A DNA stretch of 63,488 nt from Faecalicoccus pleomorphus DSM 20574. Its GTDB lineage: Bacteria; Bacillota_I; Bacilli_A; Erysipelotrichales; Erysipelotrichaceae. Positions 33,949 to 43,144 of this stretch are shown here, piece by piece. The notes under the pieces were generated by a model. The model worked only from the letters and a program-made list of their open reading frames with translations, did not search any database and was not told the DNA's origin. The stretch is from assembly GCF_000420345.1 (NCBI RefSeq), contig NZ_ATUT01000012.1, positions 1 to 63,488 on the forward strand, read 5' to 3'. The position numbers were made by a program, and so were the translations under genes. How positions within the stretch are numbered: position 1 is the first letter of the stretch; every line of letters begins with the position of its first letter.

Positions 33949-35220
33949 ATGACCGCAAGAAAACCGAAAGACGAAATTTCCAGACTGTTGGATTCTTTTC
34001 AGGAAGAAGAAGTACTGGAAGAAAAAATGGAAGGTTTTACCGCACAGAAAAGAAGACAGGATCGCATGCAGCGAGCTTCCAGACAGACGGTAGAGCCAAA
34101 ACCGGTTCAAAATGAAACGAATGATACGATCGTTTTGCGTCCGGAACCAAAGAAAACAGAATCGGCTGGAACCACTGTTATGTTTGATCCGGAAAAGATC
34201 GAGGAAGAAGATACAGATACCAATAAAACCGTTGTGATCAACGATAATGAGATTCAATCTCTACTGGATGAGGATAAACCACCAAAATTACGGCGAGAGG
34301 TTGTATCGCATGGTGGTTCTTCACATCGAAAAGAGCCTATGCCGCATAAAAGGCCAACGAAGAAAAAAGGACTTTCACCGGCTGCTATTGTGGGGATTGT
34401 AGTGGGTGGCATATTAGTGTTTGTGCTAGCTGTGACGTTAGTACTTGCTGCTACAGGTAAGTTGTCTTCATGGCTTTTCGATAATGTTGATAAGACCGAA
34501 GAAGTCACCAGGAAACAAGAGCGCGCTTATGATTCGATCGTGGATTGGCTGGATTCTTTAACCGGCGATGATTATGATGGAATTGAAGATTGGGAAGAAG
34601 ACTATGACTCTTTGACAAAAGAGCAGAAGAAAAAGTTAAATGATTACTTTGAGAAGATCACCGGTTCTACTTTTGATGAGCTTTTGGCAAAGGCAAAATC
34701 GGACAGTAAAAAAGACTCTTCGAACAATAATGCCAAAATCGCAGAGTTAAAAGCGCAATTAAAAAGTTTACAGTCTCAATTATCGGATGCACAGTCGGAT
34801 TTGAATGACGCGAATTCTCGTTTATCAAGCGCACAAAATGATTATGATAACTGGAATAATAAGCTTTCGACCTGGCAAAATACAAATGCGCAATTGGAGC
34901 AGAAACAAACGGAACTCAGTACTTTGGAAGCACGTATGAAAGAACTCCAGAATATTCCGGCTGATCAGATTTCAGAAGAGGAATTGACAGAGCTTACACA
35001 GTCATATAAGAAACAAGCTTCCTTACAGCAGGAGATTTCTAATCTGCAGGGGCAATTAAATGGAATTGGGGATTATTCTTCCATTCAGTCACATGTGAAT
35101 TCTGCATCCTCTGAAGTTTCACAGGCACAGTCGGATGTGGATTCGGCACAAAGCACGATTGATCAGTTAACTTCGCAAATTCAGGAAGTACAAGATCGAA
35201 TCGATGCGTTAGAGTCATGA
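33949..35220 (+). CDS. Hypothetical single-pass membrane protein with long coiled coil
   Basis: This 423-residue protein is not matched to a known family. Residues 1-145 are polar and likely intracellular, with patches such as DTIVLRPEPKKTE and TNKTVVINDNEIQSLL. One membrane helix follows (AAIVGIVVGGILVFVLAVTLVLAA, about residues 145-168). The remaining 250 residues are probably outside: a short acidic helical domain, then a heptad coiled coil rich in Gln and Ser (KIAELKAQLKSLQSQLSDAQSDL and later repeats). It follows comFC by 24 bases behind AGGGGAG. A role at the envelope, for example cell division or wall spanning, is conceivable but unproven. Confidence 0.75.
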   Translation: MTARKPKDEISRLLDSFQEEEVLEEKMEGFTAQKRRQDRMQRASRQTVEPKPVQNETNDTIVLRPEPKKTESAGTTVMFDPEKIEEEDTDTNKTVVINDNEIQSLLDEDKPPKLRREVVSHGGSSHRKEPMPHKRPTKKKGLSPAAIVGIVVGGILVFVLAVTLVLAATGKLSSWLFDNVDKTEEVTRKQERAYDSIVDWLDSLTGDDYDGIEDWEEDYDSLTKEQKKKLNDYFEKITGSTFDELLAKAKSDSKKDSSNNNAKIAELKAQLKSLQSQLSDAQSDLNDANSRLSSAQNDYDNWNNKLSTWQNTNAQLEQKQTELSTLEARMKELQNIPADQISEEELTELTQSYKKQASLQQEISNLQGQLNGIGDYSSIQSHVNSASSEVSQAQSDVDSAQSTIDQLTSQIQEVQDRIDALES

Positions 35221-35226
35221 TTTTAC

Positions 35227-35253
35227 AAAGGGTTTAAAAACCCTTTCTTTTTC
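35227..35253 (+). terminator. Terminator after the coiled-coil membrane protein gene
   Basis: AAAGGGTT (35227-35234) pairs with AACCCTTT (35239-35246), followed by CTTTTTC. Confidence 0.8.
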
Positions 35254-35282
35254 TTTAACTGTGAATTGATTTTTGTTATGAT
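35254..35282 (+). promoter_or_regulatory. Promoter of the glmU-like gene
   Basis: TTTAAC (35254-35259) and TATGAT (35277-35282) are spaced by 17 bases, 32 bases before the ATG. Confidence 0.6.
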
Positions 35283-35314
35283 GTTAAGGGTAAAACGTTA
35301 AGGACGGTGATTGC

Positions 35315-36304
35315 ATGCGCAATGCGATTATAATGGCAGCGGGCAAAGGAACCCGAATGAAGTCAACACTCAGTAAGGTCATGCACCCTATCATTGACAG
35401 ACCAATGTTGGGGTATATTGTCGATGCACTAAGAGCGGTACATGTTGAAAGAATTCTGATTGTTGTCGGCTATCAGGCACAAAGCATTCAAGATGCGTTC
35501 AGTGATTGTGAATTTGCTTTGCAGGAACCACAGTTGGGTACCGGCCATGCGATCATGCAGTGTAAGCAGTTGGCAGATGCAAAGGGAGATACGTTGATCA
35601 TCAACGGAGATGGCCCTTGTATTCAGCCGGAAACATTGGAAAAACTGTTTCAGGCCAATCAGGATGCCTCGTTAACGTTACTCAGTGCTGTGTTGGAAGA
35701 TGGTGCCCATTACGGACGTATCGTTCGAGATGAAAATGGCAATGTCTTATCCATCGTAGAGGCAAAAGATTGTACGCCAAAACAAAGAGAAATTCGTGAA
35801 ATCAATGCAGGCATGTATTGTTTTAAAAACGAGGATCTTTTTGCTCATATTGATGATCTTCAACCAAACAATGCACAAAATGAATATTATTTAACGGATA
35901 TGGTCAGCATTCTGGCGAATCTGGGAAAGAAAGTCAATGCGTGTGTGATCGAAGATCGAGATGAAGTGATGGGAATCAACGATTGTGTAGAGTTAAATAA
36001 AGCATATGTATGGATGCGAAATCACATCAATACAGGATGGATGAAGCAAGGCGTGCAGATCGTAGATCCGCTGAGAACCGTCATCGGAAAAGATGTAAAG
36101 ATCGGACACGATGTGATCATTCATCCCAACGTAGAAATATTAGGAGAAACGGAAATCGGAGATTTTGTGGAAATTCTTCCGGGTTCGTATATAAAGGATG
36201 CAGTCATCGGCAATCATGCCATGATTGATTCCAGTAAGGTCGTCAGCACCAGGGTAGAAGCTAATCAAAGTGTAGGCCCGATGGCGTACCTTCATTCAGG
36301 ATAA
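35315..36304 (+). CDS. GlmU-like UDP-GlcNAc pyrophosphorylase with truncated acetyltransferase domain
   Basis: This 329-residue enzyme transfers UMP to GlcNAc-1-phosphate. The N-terminal uridylyltransferase core is complete: AAGKGTRMKS, KVMHPIIDRPML, QLGTGHAIMQ, NGDGP and YLTDMVSIL. The C-terminal left-handed beta-helix is very short, about 80 residues of hexapeptide repeats, where full-length GlmU (about 450-460 residues) carries glucosamine-1-phosphate acetyltransferase. The acetyl-CoA site is therefore absent and the first step must be done elsewhere. Prs follows, which fits an old glmU-prs pair. Confidence 0.85.
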   Translation: MRNAIIMAAGKGTRMKSTLSKVMHPIIDRPMLGYIVDALRAVHVERILIVVGYQAQSIQDAFSDCEFALQEPQLGTGHAIMQCKQLADAKGDTLIINGDGPCIQPETLEKLFQANQDASLTLLSAVLEDGAHYGRIVRDENGNVLSIVEAKDCTPKQREIREINAGMYCFKNEDLFAHIDDLQPNNAQNEYYLTDMVSILANLGKKVNACVIEDRDEVMGINDCVELNKAYVWMRNHINTGWMKQGVQIVDPLRTVIGKDVKIGHDVIIHPNVEILGETEIGDFVEILPGSYIKDAVIGNHAMIDSSKVVSTRVEANQSVGPMAYLHSG

Positions 36305-36361
36305 AACTATCGCGTATCAAAAACAGACAAAATAGTATCAGGGAAGAGGAAAGGAACAATC

Positions 36362-37315
36362 ATGGAAAACACTATTGTATTTGGATTATCATCCAGCAAG
36401 AATTTGGCAGAACATATCTGCGAAGAATTAGGAATGGAATTAGGAAAAAGCAAGGTCAATCACTTTGCGGATGGAGAAGTTTTGGTGGAACTGGGAGAAA
36501 GTGTGCGTGGAAAACACGTTTATTTTATCCAGAGTACCAACTGCCCGGTCAATGATAATTTAATGGAAATCTTGATCGGAATCGATGCTTGTAAGCGAGC
36601 CAGTGCCGCCAGCATCAACTGTATCATTCCTTATTTTGGTTATGCACGTCAGGATCGTAAGGCAAAACCTCGTCAGCCGATTTCGGCAAAGCTGGTTGCC
36701 AGTCTTTTGGAAAGGGCCGGAGCTACGCGTGTTGTGACAGTTGATCTGCATGCCAATCAGATTCAGGGATTCTTCGATATCCCGGCGGATGATATCACAA
36801 GTATGGGATTGATCGGTGATTATTTTAACCACAAGGAAGGCTTAGGTGAAGTGGTTGTCGTAAGTCCGGATCATGGAGGAACAGTCAGAGCCCGTAATTT
36901 GGCTGATATTTTAGGTGCGCCGGTGGCAATCATTGATAAACGTCGTCCAAAACCAAATGTGGCAGTGGCGATGAATTTGTTGGGAGATGTCAAAGATAAA
37001 ACAGCTATCTTGATCGATGATATGGTCGATACGGCTGGAACGCTTGTTTCCGGTGTGGAAATGTTGAAAAAACAGGGTGCCAAGGAAGTGTATGCGGCTT
37101 GCAGCCACGGTGTTTTATCCGGGCCGGCTGTAGAACGCTTGAAAAACAGTGGATTGAAAGAATTTGTTTGTACGGATACCATTGATCAGACGGAAAACCA
37201 GAAAAATCTTCCGAACCTAGTTGTATTGTCGATTGCACCGTTGATTGCTGCCTTGATTCAGGCAGTGGAAACTAACTCTTCGCTAAGTGTAGCCCTGTCA
37301 CATGCTTTTGAATAA
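36362..37315 (+). CDS. prs: Ribose-phosphate pyrophosphokinase
   Basis: This 317-residue PRPP synthase makes PRPP from ribose-5-phosphate and ATP. Supporting motifs are CKRASAASINCIIPYFGYARQDRK (ATP), VTVDLHANQIQGFFDIPADD and the PRPP loop ILIDDMVDTAGTL. It starts behind GAGGAAAGGA 57 bases after the glmU-like gene and is immediately followed by an ArsC/Spx-like gene that overlaps its stop codon by one base. Confidence 0.96.
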   Translation: MENTIVFGLSSSKNLAEHICEELGMELGKSKVNHFADGEVLVELGESVRGKHVYFIQSTNCPVNDNLMEILIGIDACKRASAASINCIIPYFGYARQDRKAKPRQPISAKLVASLLERAGATRVVTVDLHANQIQGFFDIPADDITSMGLIGDYFNHKEGLGEVVVVSPDHGGTVRARNLADILGAPVAIIDKRRPKPNVAVAMNLLGDVKDKTAILIDDMVDTAGTLVSGVEMLKKQGAKEVYAACSHGVLSGPAVERLKNSGLKEFVCTDTIDQTENQKNLPNLVVLSIAPLIAALIQAVETNSSLSVALSHAFE

Positions 37316-37671
37316 TGAAGACGTTATTTATAGGATATCCTAAATGTTCCACATGCCAGAAAGCGTATAAGGCATTGGAAGAGCTTGGTATTCATGCCGA
37401 GTATCGTAACATCAAAGAAGAGAATCCAACCAAAGAAGAGATTCAGTCATGGATTGATCAGGGTGTTGCGCTTTCCAAACTCTTTAATACCAGTGGCATG
37501 TTGTATAGAGAATTAAATCTTAAGGAAAAACGAAAGACATATTCTGACCAACAGTTGGTGGAGCTTTTGGCAACCGATGGTATGTTGGTTAAAAGACCGA
37601 TCGTTATACAGGGCAATACGATCATTGTCGGTAAAAAAGAAGACGAATATGCTCGTTTGGAAAAAGACTAA
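37315..37671 (+). CDS. ArsC/Spx-family thioredoxin-fold protein
   Basis: This 118-residue protein has the thioredoxin-like active motif YPKCSTCQKAYKALEELG. The later KRPIVIQGNTIIVGKKEDEY is typical of the ArsC family. The CSTC pair fits ArsC-like reductases and also Spx/MgsR regulators. No RNA polymerase-binding or arsenic operon context is visible, so the function is open. The start codon overlaps the prs stop (TAATG). Confidence 0.85.
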   Translation: MKTLFIGYPKCSTCQKAYKALEELGIHAEYRNIKEENPTKEEIQSWIDQGVALSKLFNTSGMLYRELNLKEKRKTYSDQQLVELLATDGMLVKRPIVIQGNTIIVGKKEDEYARLEKD

Positions 37672-37677
37672 AGACTG

Positions 37678-37708
37678 ATCCCGAAGATGTGTGATCCTCG
37701 GGATTTTT
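37678..37708 (+). terminator. Terminator after the ArsC/Spx-like gene
   Basis: ATCCCGA (37678-37684) pairs with TCGGGAT (37698-37704) and is followed by T to 37708. Confidence 0.8.
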
Positions 37709-37755
37709 CTTGTTTATTGAATACTATAAAATGGATAGGACAAAAGGGGGTCTTT

Positions 37756-38637
37756 ATGCGAATTCGAATCGGAACCAGAAAATCAAAGCTTGCGATCTTA
37801 CAGACAAAACTTGTGATCGATCAGATCAAAGCTATAGAACCGGATGCGAAGACAGATATTGTAATGATGACGACTAAAGGTGATAAAGATCGCCAAACAC
37901 CGCTCTATGCGATGGGATCAACTGGCGTATTTGTTAAGGATATTGAACAGGCACTATTGGATGGAAGTATTGATATGGCGGTTCATTCTTTAAAGGATGT
38001 CAGTTCTGTCATGGATGAACGTTTAATGTTGTTGCCGTTTATGGTGTTTGAAGATAAAAGGGATTGTTTGATCACTAAAGAACATAAAACGTTAGATACG
38101 TTAAAACCCAATGCGATATTGGCAACCAGCAGTATGCGAAGAATGGCTTGTATTCATCGTGTTCGGCCGGATATTCAGTTTATATCGATTCGCGGAAATG
38201 TGAATACACGCCTTGAAAAGCTGCAAACGGAAAATATCGATGGATTAGTGTTGGCGGCTGCCGGCTTAAAAAGACTGCATTTAGAATCCTATATCGATGA
38301 GATCATTTCCCCGGATGTGATTGTACCGGCCTGCGGGCAGGGAACGATTGCGGTGCAGATTCGTAAAGAAGACTATCCTCTTTTTGATGCATGGGTAAAA
38401 CCATCGATTGCTCTGCAGGAAGTACAGATTGAAAGAGAATTTCTGGCTTTATGTAAAGCTGGCTGTCATTATCCGGTAGGGTGTATGGCGACGATAAAAA
38501 AGGAAACGGTCGATGTCTATGCTTGTTTAGGGACAACGATCGAAGATACAGCCTTTGCTCATGAAACATATTCTGTCAAAGAGTTGGATCAGGTGGCTGA
38601 AAAAATCTATCGAAAAGTAGGTGAGAAACGAAGATGA
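37756..38637 (+). CDS. hemC: Hydroxymethylbilane synthase (porphobilinogen deaminase)
   Basis: This 293-residue enzyme joins four porphobilinogen units into the linear tetrapyrrole. Motifs include RIGTRKSKLAILQT, GDKDRQ, GVFVKDIEQALLDGSIDMAVHSLKD, and the cofactor-binding Cys in CKAGCHYPVG. The ATG at 37756 follows AAAGGGGG; an earlier in-frame ATG at 37687 lies in the terminator. It is the first gene of a siroheme operon and overlaps the next gene by four bases. HemA, HemL and HemB are not in the window. Confidence 0.94.
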   Translation: MRIRIGTRKSKLAILQTKLVIDQIKAIEPDAKTDIVMMTTKGDKDRQTPLYAMGSTGVFVKDIEQALLDGSIDMAVHSLKDVSSVMDERLMLLPFMVFEDKRDCLITKEHKTLDTLKPNAILATSSMRRMACIHRVRPDIQFISIRGNVNTRLEKLQTENIDGLVLAAAGLKRLHLESYIDEIISPDVIVPACGQGTIAVQIRKEDYPLFDAWVKPSIALQEVQIEREFLALCKAGCHYPVGCMATIKKETVDVYACLGTTIEDTAFAHETYSVKELDQVAEKIYRKVGEKRR

Positions 38638-40016
38638 TCTGGTTTGTAGGAGCCGGATGTTATCATCCGGATATGTTGACCATCGGTGCTAAAAAGCTTT
38701 TAGAGCAGGCAGATTGCGTATTGTACGATCATTTGGTCAATCTTGAATTTTTAGAATATACCAAGGAAGAATGCGAATGTATCTGTGTAGGAAAACGTGG
38801 CCATCATCCTTCTTTTTTACAGGAAGATATTTTGACTTTGCTTGTGGAAAAGGATCAGGAATATTCACAAGTAGTTCGTTTAAAGGGCGGCGATCCGTTT
38901 CTGTTTGCCAGAGGCAGCGAAGAAATGCGCTATGTGTTGGAGCACGGTTGTGACTGTCAATATGTACCAGGCATCAGCAGTGCGATTGGTGCTTTGGGGT
39001 ATGCCGGCATACCGGTGACACAGCGTCATACGGCTACCGGTTTTATCGTGCATACGATGCATTATCAAGATGGAAAAGATCATTTGAATTACGATGCGAT
39101 TGCCCATGAAAAGAATACCCAAATCTTTTTTATGGGATCGCATAAGATCAAATATTTAGTACAAAAGTGTCTGGAACATGGGATGCATCCGGATACATCC
39201 ATTGCTGTAGGATCCCATTTAAGCTATCCGAATCAAAAGGTGATTTGTTCGACGCTAAAAGAAATGAGTCAGCAGGATGTAAGTCGTTGCTCTGCACCTT
39301 TACTGATCGTGATAGGAGAGGTTGTCAAAGAACAAGCTCTTTTAAATAATGCATCCAGACTAACCTGTTATTCCAGACAAGTGTTGTTTTGCAGTGTGGA
39401 TATGACACCATGGCCGATTGATGATTTATTGTTGAAAAAAGGAATCTTTACGCATACAAGACAAGTAGCGCAACCGGTTTATGAATATGAAAAGACTTGG
39501 ACTCCCGAAAAATATGAGGTTCTTGTTTTCAGTTCCCGTCATGCCGTCAAAGGCTTTTTTAAAGCTTTACGGGAAGAAAGAATAGATATACGGTCGCTGT
39601 CACAAAAATTCTATTGTATTGGTCAAAAGACAAAGGAACAATTAGAAGAAAAAGGGGTATTCTGCCAACAGGTGTTTTCCTGTTATAAAGACTTGATTGA
39701 ACAGATAAACGAAACCGAAAAAATTTGTTATATCAAGGCCGAAGATGTGGAAACCAAACTTCCTTCTTTTAGCTGTTACAAAATGGCAGAAATGAAGTTT
39801 GATCTGCCTGCCCAGCCCCTAGATGCGATTGCGGTTACCTGCCCGCAAGCTTTAAAGATCTTAGACAAAAAAGGAATCGATAAAAATATACCGGTTTTCT
39901 GTTTTGGGCACAAATCCAGAGAGATGGCAGAGCGATTAGGATTCTCATCAATTCATGTCTGCCCCTCCTCTAAAGAAGGAATTGTGCATGAAATTGTATC
40001 GTATTTTGAGGGATAA
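38634..40016 (+). CDS. Uroporphyrinogen-III C-methyltransferase fused to uroporphyrinogen-III synthase
   Basis: This 460-residue fusion does two steps of siroheme synthesis. Residues 1-235 are a CobA/SUMT methyltransferase, with FVGAGCYHPDMLTIGAKKLLEQADCVLYDHLV, VVRLKGGDPFLFARGSEEM and the YVPGISSAIGALGYAGIPVTQR loop; the usual GAGPGDPD is degenerate here as GAGCYHPD. Residues 240-460 are a HemD-type synthase domain (VFSSRHAVKGFFKAL, FYCIGQKTKEQLEEKG, VCPSSKEGIVHEI). Cells with this fusion would make precorrin-2 directly from hydroxymethylbilane. Confidence 0.9.
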   Translation: MIWFVGAGCYHPDMLTIGAKKLLEQADCVLYDHLVNLEFLEYTKEECECICVGKRGHHPSFLQEDILTLLVEKDQEYSQVVRLKGGDPFLFARGSEEMRYVLEHGCDCQYVPGISSAIGALGYAGIPVTQRHTATGFIVHTMHYQDGKDHLNYDAIAHEKNTQIFFMGSHKIKYLVQKCLEHGMHPDTSIAVGSHLSYPNQKVICSTLKEMSQQDVSRCSAPLLIVIGEVVKEQALLNNASRLTCYSRQVLFCSVDMTPWPIDDLLLKKGIFTHTRQVAQPVYEYEKTWTPEKYEVLVFSSRHAVKGFFKALREERIDIRSLSQKFYCIGQKTKEQLEEKGVFCQQVFSCYKDLIEQINETEKICYIKAEDVETKLPSFSCYKMAEMKFDLPAQPLDAIAVTCPQALKILDKKGIDKNIPVFCFGHKSREMAERLGFSSIHVCPSSKEGIVHEIVSYFEG

Positions 40017-40017
40017 T

Positions 40018-41040
40018 ATGCGTATTTGTTTAGATATTGAATTTGAAAAAGAAATTGTTTGTATTTTAGGTGGTGGGAAACTGGCCTTGCGTAAGGCAAA
40101 ACAGTTTTTAGAAGCTGGATCGATCATTTATATCAGTGCATTGGCTTATGAAGAAGAATTTGATGCTTTGCCAGTGCATAAAGTGGATCGTGATCAACTG
40201 CATCAGGCTTTAAAAGAAGCCAAACTGGCTATTGCCTGTACCGATGATGAACAGGAAAACCGAGAGTTTTTAAAATTGGCCAAAACGTACAAAGTATTGA
40301 CGATGGCTGCTCGAAAAGAGCAGGGACAGGATACGTTTAGTCTAACGCAGTTTCGCTTGCCGCAGATGGTGTTGGCCAGCTCTACACAGGGAGCTTTTCC
40401 AGCGGCAAATCGCTATCTTTTGCAGGACTGGCAAAGAAGGCTTTCTATCTTAGGGATGATTCGTAATAAGCTGCATGATCATTCATTGTGTAAGGATTTA
40501 CTCAAAGTAACCGAAGAGCAACTGTTCTTTTTACAGGAAGCGTTGAAACAAGAACAAGCCATCGTTTATTTACTTCATGGCAATGCTTCTTTAAAAGCAC
40601 ATAGACAATGTGAGAATCTGGTGCAGTCGGCAAAAGAGAAATGGAATACGTATGCGATTGCCACTTTCTTTTTGGCTAAAAAGTATAAGAATATGGATTT
40701 AGAAACATGGTGTGCTATCTTAAAGGATTTAAACATTCAAATGCATTTTGTGCTGATATTCTGGCAAAGAGGAAACTATGTGAATCAGGCTGAAAAGATC
40801 TTAACATCGTATTCGTTTTCAAAACAATGCATCTTTTTGCGGCCACAGACATTGGTAAAAGAAAATCAAGACTACATTCTTCATATTCAGTCTGAAAAAG
40901 TGAAAAAAGACAGTGTAGTTTTGAGTATTCTGGATTCACCGTATATGCGAAAACTGTATCCGGAGCATCGTTTTATCGCTGCTTTTGATCAGGAAAAACA
41001 AATAGAAAGGATCGTTCATGAAACCAATCCAACTGTTTAG
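40018..41040 (+). CDS. Precorrin-2 dehydrogenase (Met8/CysG-N-like) fused to a CbiX-like region
   Basis: This 340-residue protein completes siroheme synthesis. Residues 1-150 match the Met8/CysG N-terminal dehydrogenase: EKEIVCILGGGKLALRKAKQFLEAG (NAD site), AIACTDDEQENREFL and VLASSTQGAFPAANRYL. From about residue 180 it resembles a divergent CbiX ferrochelatase (VYLLHGNASLKAHRQCENLVQ, TFFLAKKYKNMDLETW, HFVLIFWQRGNYVNQ); the first His is kept but the second metal-ligand His of GGH is missing. Iron insertion by this region is thus plausible but uncertain. The ATG at 40018 follows TTTTGAGGGA; an earlier start lies inside cobA-hemD. Confidence 0.8.
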   Translation: MRICLDIEFEKEIVCILGGGKLALRKAKQFLEAGSIIYISALAYEEEFDALPVHKVDRDQLHQALKEAKLAIACTDDEQENREFLKLAKTYKVLTMAARKEQGQDTFSLTQFRLPQMVLASSTQGAFPAANRYLLQDWQRRLSILGMIRNKLHDHSLCKDLLKVTEEQLFFLQEALKQEQAIVYLLHGNASLKAHRQCENLVQSAKEKWNTYAIATFFLAKKYKNMDLETWCAILKDLNIQMHFVLIFWQRGNYVNQAEKILTSYSFSKQCIFLRPQTLVKENQDYILHIQSEKVKKDSVVLSILDSPYMRKLYPEHRFIAAFDQEKQIERIVHETNPTV

Positions 41041-41566
41041 TCGCACAGCTTTATTTCTGGCATTAATGATCCTATCAGCCTATTTACAAATTACTTTGCC
41101 TACCCCCTTTTTTTCCATGCATATTACCATGCAGCTGTTTACCAGCATCGTATGTGGTTTCTGTTTACCGGTTTCCTACAGTGCGCTATGTATAGGCGTC
41201 TATATCTTGATTGGATTGGCCGGCCTTCCGGTATTTGCCAGCGGCGGCGGCATCCAATATTTGATGAAGCCTACATTTGGTTTTATTCTGGGTTTTCTTT
41301 TCTGCAGCATGGCTTGTTCTTATTTTCGCCAAAGAAAAAATCCAACAAGCCAGAAAGAATATTTTCTCATTGGTCTTATCGGATTGTTTCTGTTTTATTT
41401 GATGGGAAATGTTTATCATTACTTTTCATTTCCGATTTTGATGCAGACAAGAATTCCCTTATGGCTTTCCTTGTTTAATGGAGTGATCGTATCGATCTTA
41501 CCTGATCTCTGTCTTTGTTTCTTTGCCTGCCGTGTTTCAAAAGCTTTACAAGTACTTATCCAGTAA
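41018..41566 (+). CDS. bioY: BioY-family biotin transporter substrate-binding subunit
   Basis: This 182-residue, mostly hydrophobic protein has about six helices. Family patterns are FFSMHITMQLFTSIVCGFCLP, YILIGLAGLPVFASGGGIQYLMKPTFGFILGF and NGVIVSILPDLCLCFF. BioY binds biotin and works alone or with an ECF module. It overlaps the end of the siroheme gene and starts behind GAAAGGA. It is the last gene of that operon and its 3' end overlaps the end of the converging reductase gene by 21 bases. Confidence 0.88.
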   Translation: MKPIQLFSRTALFLALMILSAYLQITLPTPFFSMHITMQLFTSIVCGFCLPVSYSALCIGVYILIGLAGLPVFASGGGIQYLMKPTFGFILGFLFCSMACSYFRQRKNPTSQKEYFLIGLIGLFLFYLMGNVYHYFSFPILMQTRIPLWLSLFNGVIVSILPDLCLCFFACRVSKALQVLIQ

Positions 41567-43081
41567 CGCCTGCCATTGGTCGGCGTTTTCTTTTTGCCAT
41601 TTGTCAAATGTACTGTTTGCCTGTGAGATCATTTGTCCTAACTCTGTAAAGAAAGGCAGAATGTCGGTCTGTAAAATGACACCGGCATCTTTACCAAAAT
41701 GAGTATCTGTCATTGAAGCATTGCCATGAAGGCTCATTTTGAAGGCAGGATACGGTTTTTTGTCGATGACTTTGGTAAATCCCTGTAAGCCGATTGCCCC
41801 AACTTGATTTGTACCACAGGAACTTGGACATCCGGAGATGTAGATGCGCGGAAGTACATGATCTTTAAACTGATAGGAGCGTAAGTCTTGAATCAACTGT
41901 TCTAAGACATGATTGGAATCACGCAATCCCACCTGACATGTGGCAGCACCGATACAGGACACACTGGTTTCAAAGGCGGTTTGAGCGCCATCCTGCGTGT
42001 GCTCTAAAACAACTTTAGCTTCTTCCATCGTTAAGTTGACAATATACAAATCTTCCTGTGGGGTTAAACGAATTTCCACTTCGTCTATATCTTTTAAAAT
42101 TTCATAAAGTTCCTGCCATTTGGCTGCTGACATGTTTCCACAGATCGGATGATAATAAACCGCATATAAGCCTTCCTGTTTTTGTGCGATTACACGGTTG
42201 GGAAGTTCATTGACTAAAGAACCTGTTTTTTGAATTTCACAAGGAGTAATGACAACATCATGATTCAGATATTTCTTGGCGATTTCCACTTTTTCTTTAA
42301 ATTCTTCTTGAATTCTTTCAACGCCTAATGTTTCCTGCATATAGCGTGAGCGAGCCTTGGCACGATTGGTATAATTGCCATGTTCCATAAACATTAAAAC
42401 CATCGTATTGACATAATACAAAATATCTTTTGGATCGATATGGCTTCCAACTTGTACACCCATCTTTGGATTGTTGCCTAAGCCTCCGCAACAATAGACA
42501 TCGAAAGTGTGATCATCATTGGCAATAAAACCTAAATCACGGAAATTGGCATGAACTTCATTGGTTTCTGAATTGGAAAATGCCACTTTTAATTTTCTTG
42601 GCAGCGAATATTTATTGATGATCTTCAACAAATATTCTCCGGCCGCCTTCGCATATGGATAGACATCAAAGGCTTCTTTGGGATCCACACCGGATAAAGG
42701 TGAGCACATCACGTTACGTGGATAATCCCCACCGCCGCCACGAATCACAATATCATTCTCCAAAGCTTCTTTCATAATAGCTGTTAAAGCTTCGGGCTTT
42801 AAATCATGAAATTGTACGGTCTGACACGTTGTACAATGTGTTCTTAGCACTTGATGTTTTTGGCATTGCGATACGATAAACGCCAGTTTTTCTTTCGTAA
42901 TGCGCCCTTGATTCATACGTAACCGAAGCATGAAGGCATCGCCGCCTCGTTGTGCATAGGAACCAAATCCGCCGCTATAGCCTTTATAATCTTTTACAGA
43001 CATTTCTTTATGGTAGAAAAGTTGTGTCTTTTTTTCAAATTCAGGAAGCTCCTGAAGTAATTCCTGTTGTAAAGTATCCAT
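41546..43081 (-). CDS. Siroheme-containing nitrite/sulfite reductase
   Basis: This 511-residue reductase has the siroheme/4Fe-4S ligand sites SCIGAATCQVGLRD (Cys-x5-Cys) and ISGCPSSCGTNQVGAIGLQG (Cys-x3-Cys), the paired NiR/SiR ferredoxin-like domains, and RGGGGDYPRNVMCSPLSG. It is on the opposite strand but converges with the siroheme operon, so the cofactor genes and their user sit together. Sulfite or nitrite cannot be told apart by eye. The ATG at 43081 follows GGGAGG; an upstream TTG at 43099 would place that Shine-Dalgarno inside the gene. Confidence 0.9.
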   Translation of the reverse strand: MDTLQQELLQELPEFEKKTQLFYHKEMSVKDYKGYSGGFGSYAQRGGDAFMLRLRMNQGRITKEKLAFIVSQCQKHQVLRTHCTTCQTVQFHDLKPEALTAIMKEALENDIVIRGGGGDYPRNVMCSPLSGVDPKEAFDVYPYAKAAGEYLLKIINKYSLPRKLKVAFSNSETNEVHANFRDLGFIANDDHTFDVYCCGGLGNNPKMGVQVGSHIDPKDILYYVNTMVLMFMEHGNYTNRAKARSRYMQETLGVERIQEEFKEKVEIAKKYLNHDVVITPCEIQKTGSLVNELPNRVIAQKQEGLYAVYYHPICGNMSAAKWQELYEILKDIDEVEIRLTPQEDLYIVNLTMEEAKVVLEHTQDGAQTAFETSVSCIGAATCQVGLRDSNHVLEQLIQDLRSYQFKDHVLPRIYISGCPSSCGTNQVGAIGLQGFTKVIDKKPYPAFKMSLHGNASMTDTHFGKDAGVILQTDILPFFTELGQMISQANSTFDKWQKENADQWQALLDKYL

Positions 43082-43144
43082 ATGTTCCTCCCTTTTCAAC
43101 TATTACTATTTTAACATAGACGAATCGATCTAAGGGGCAGTGCC

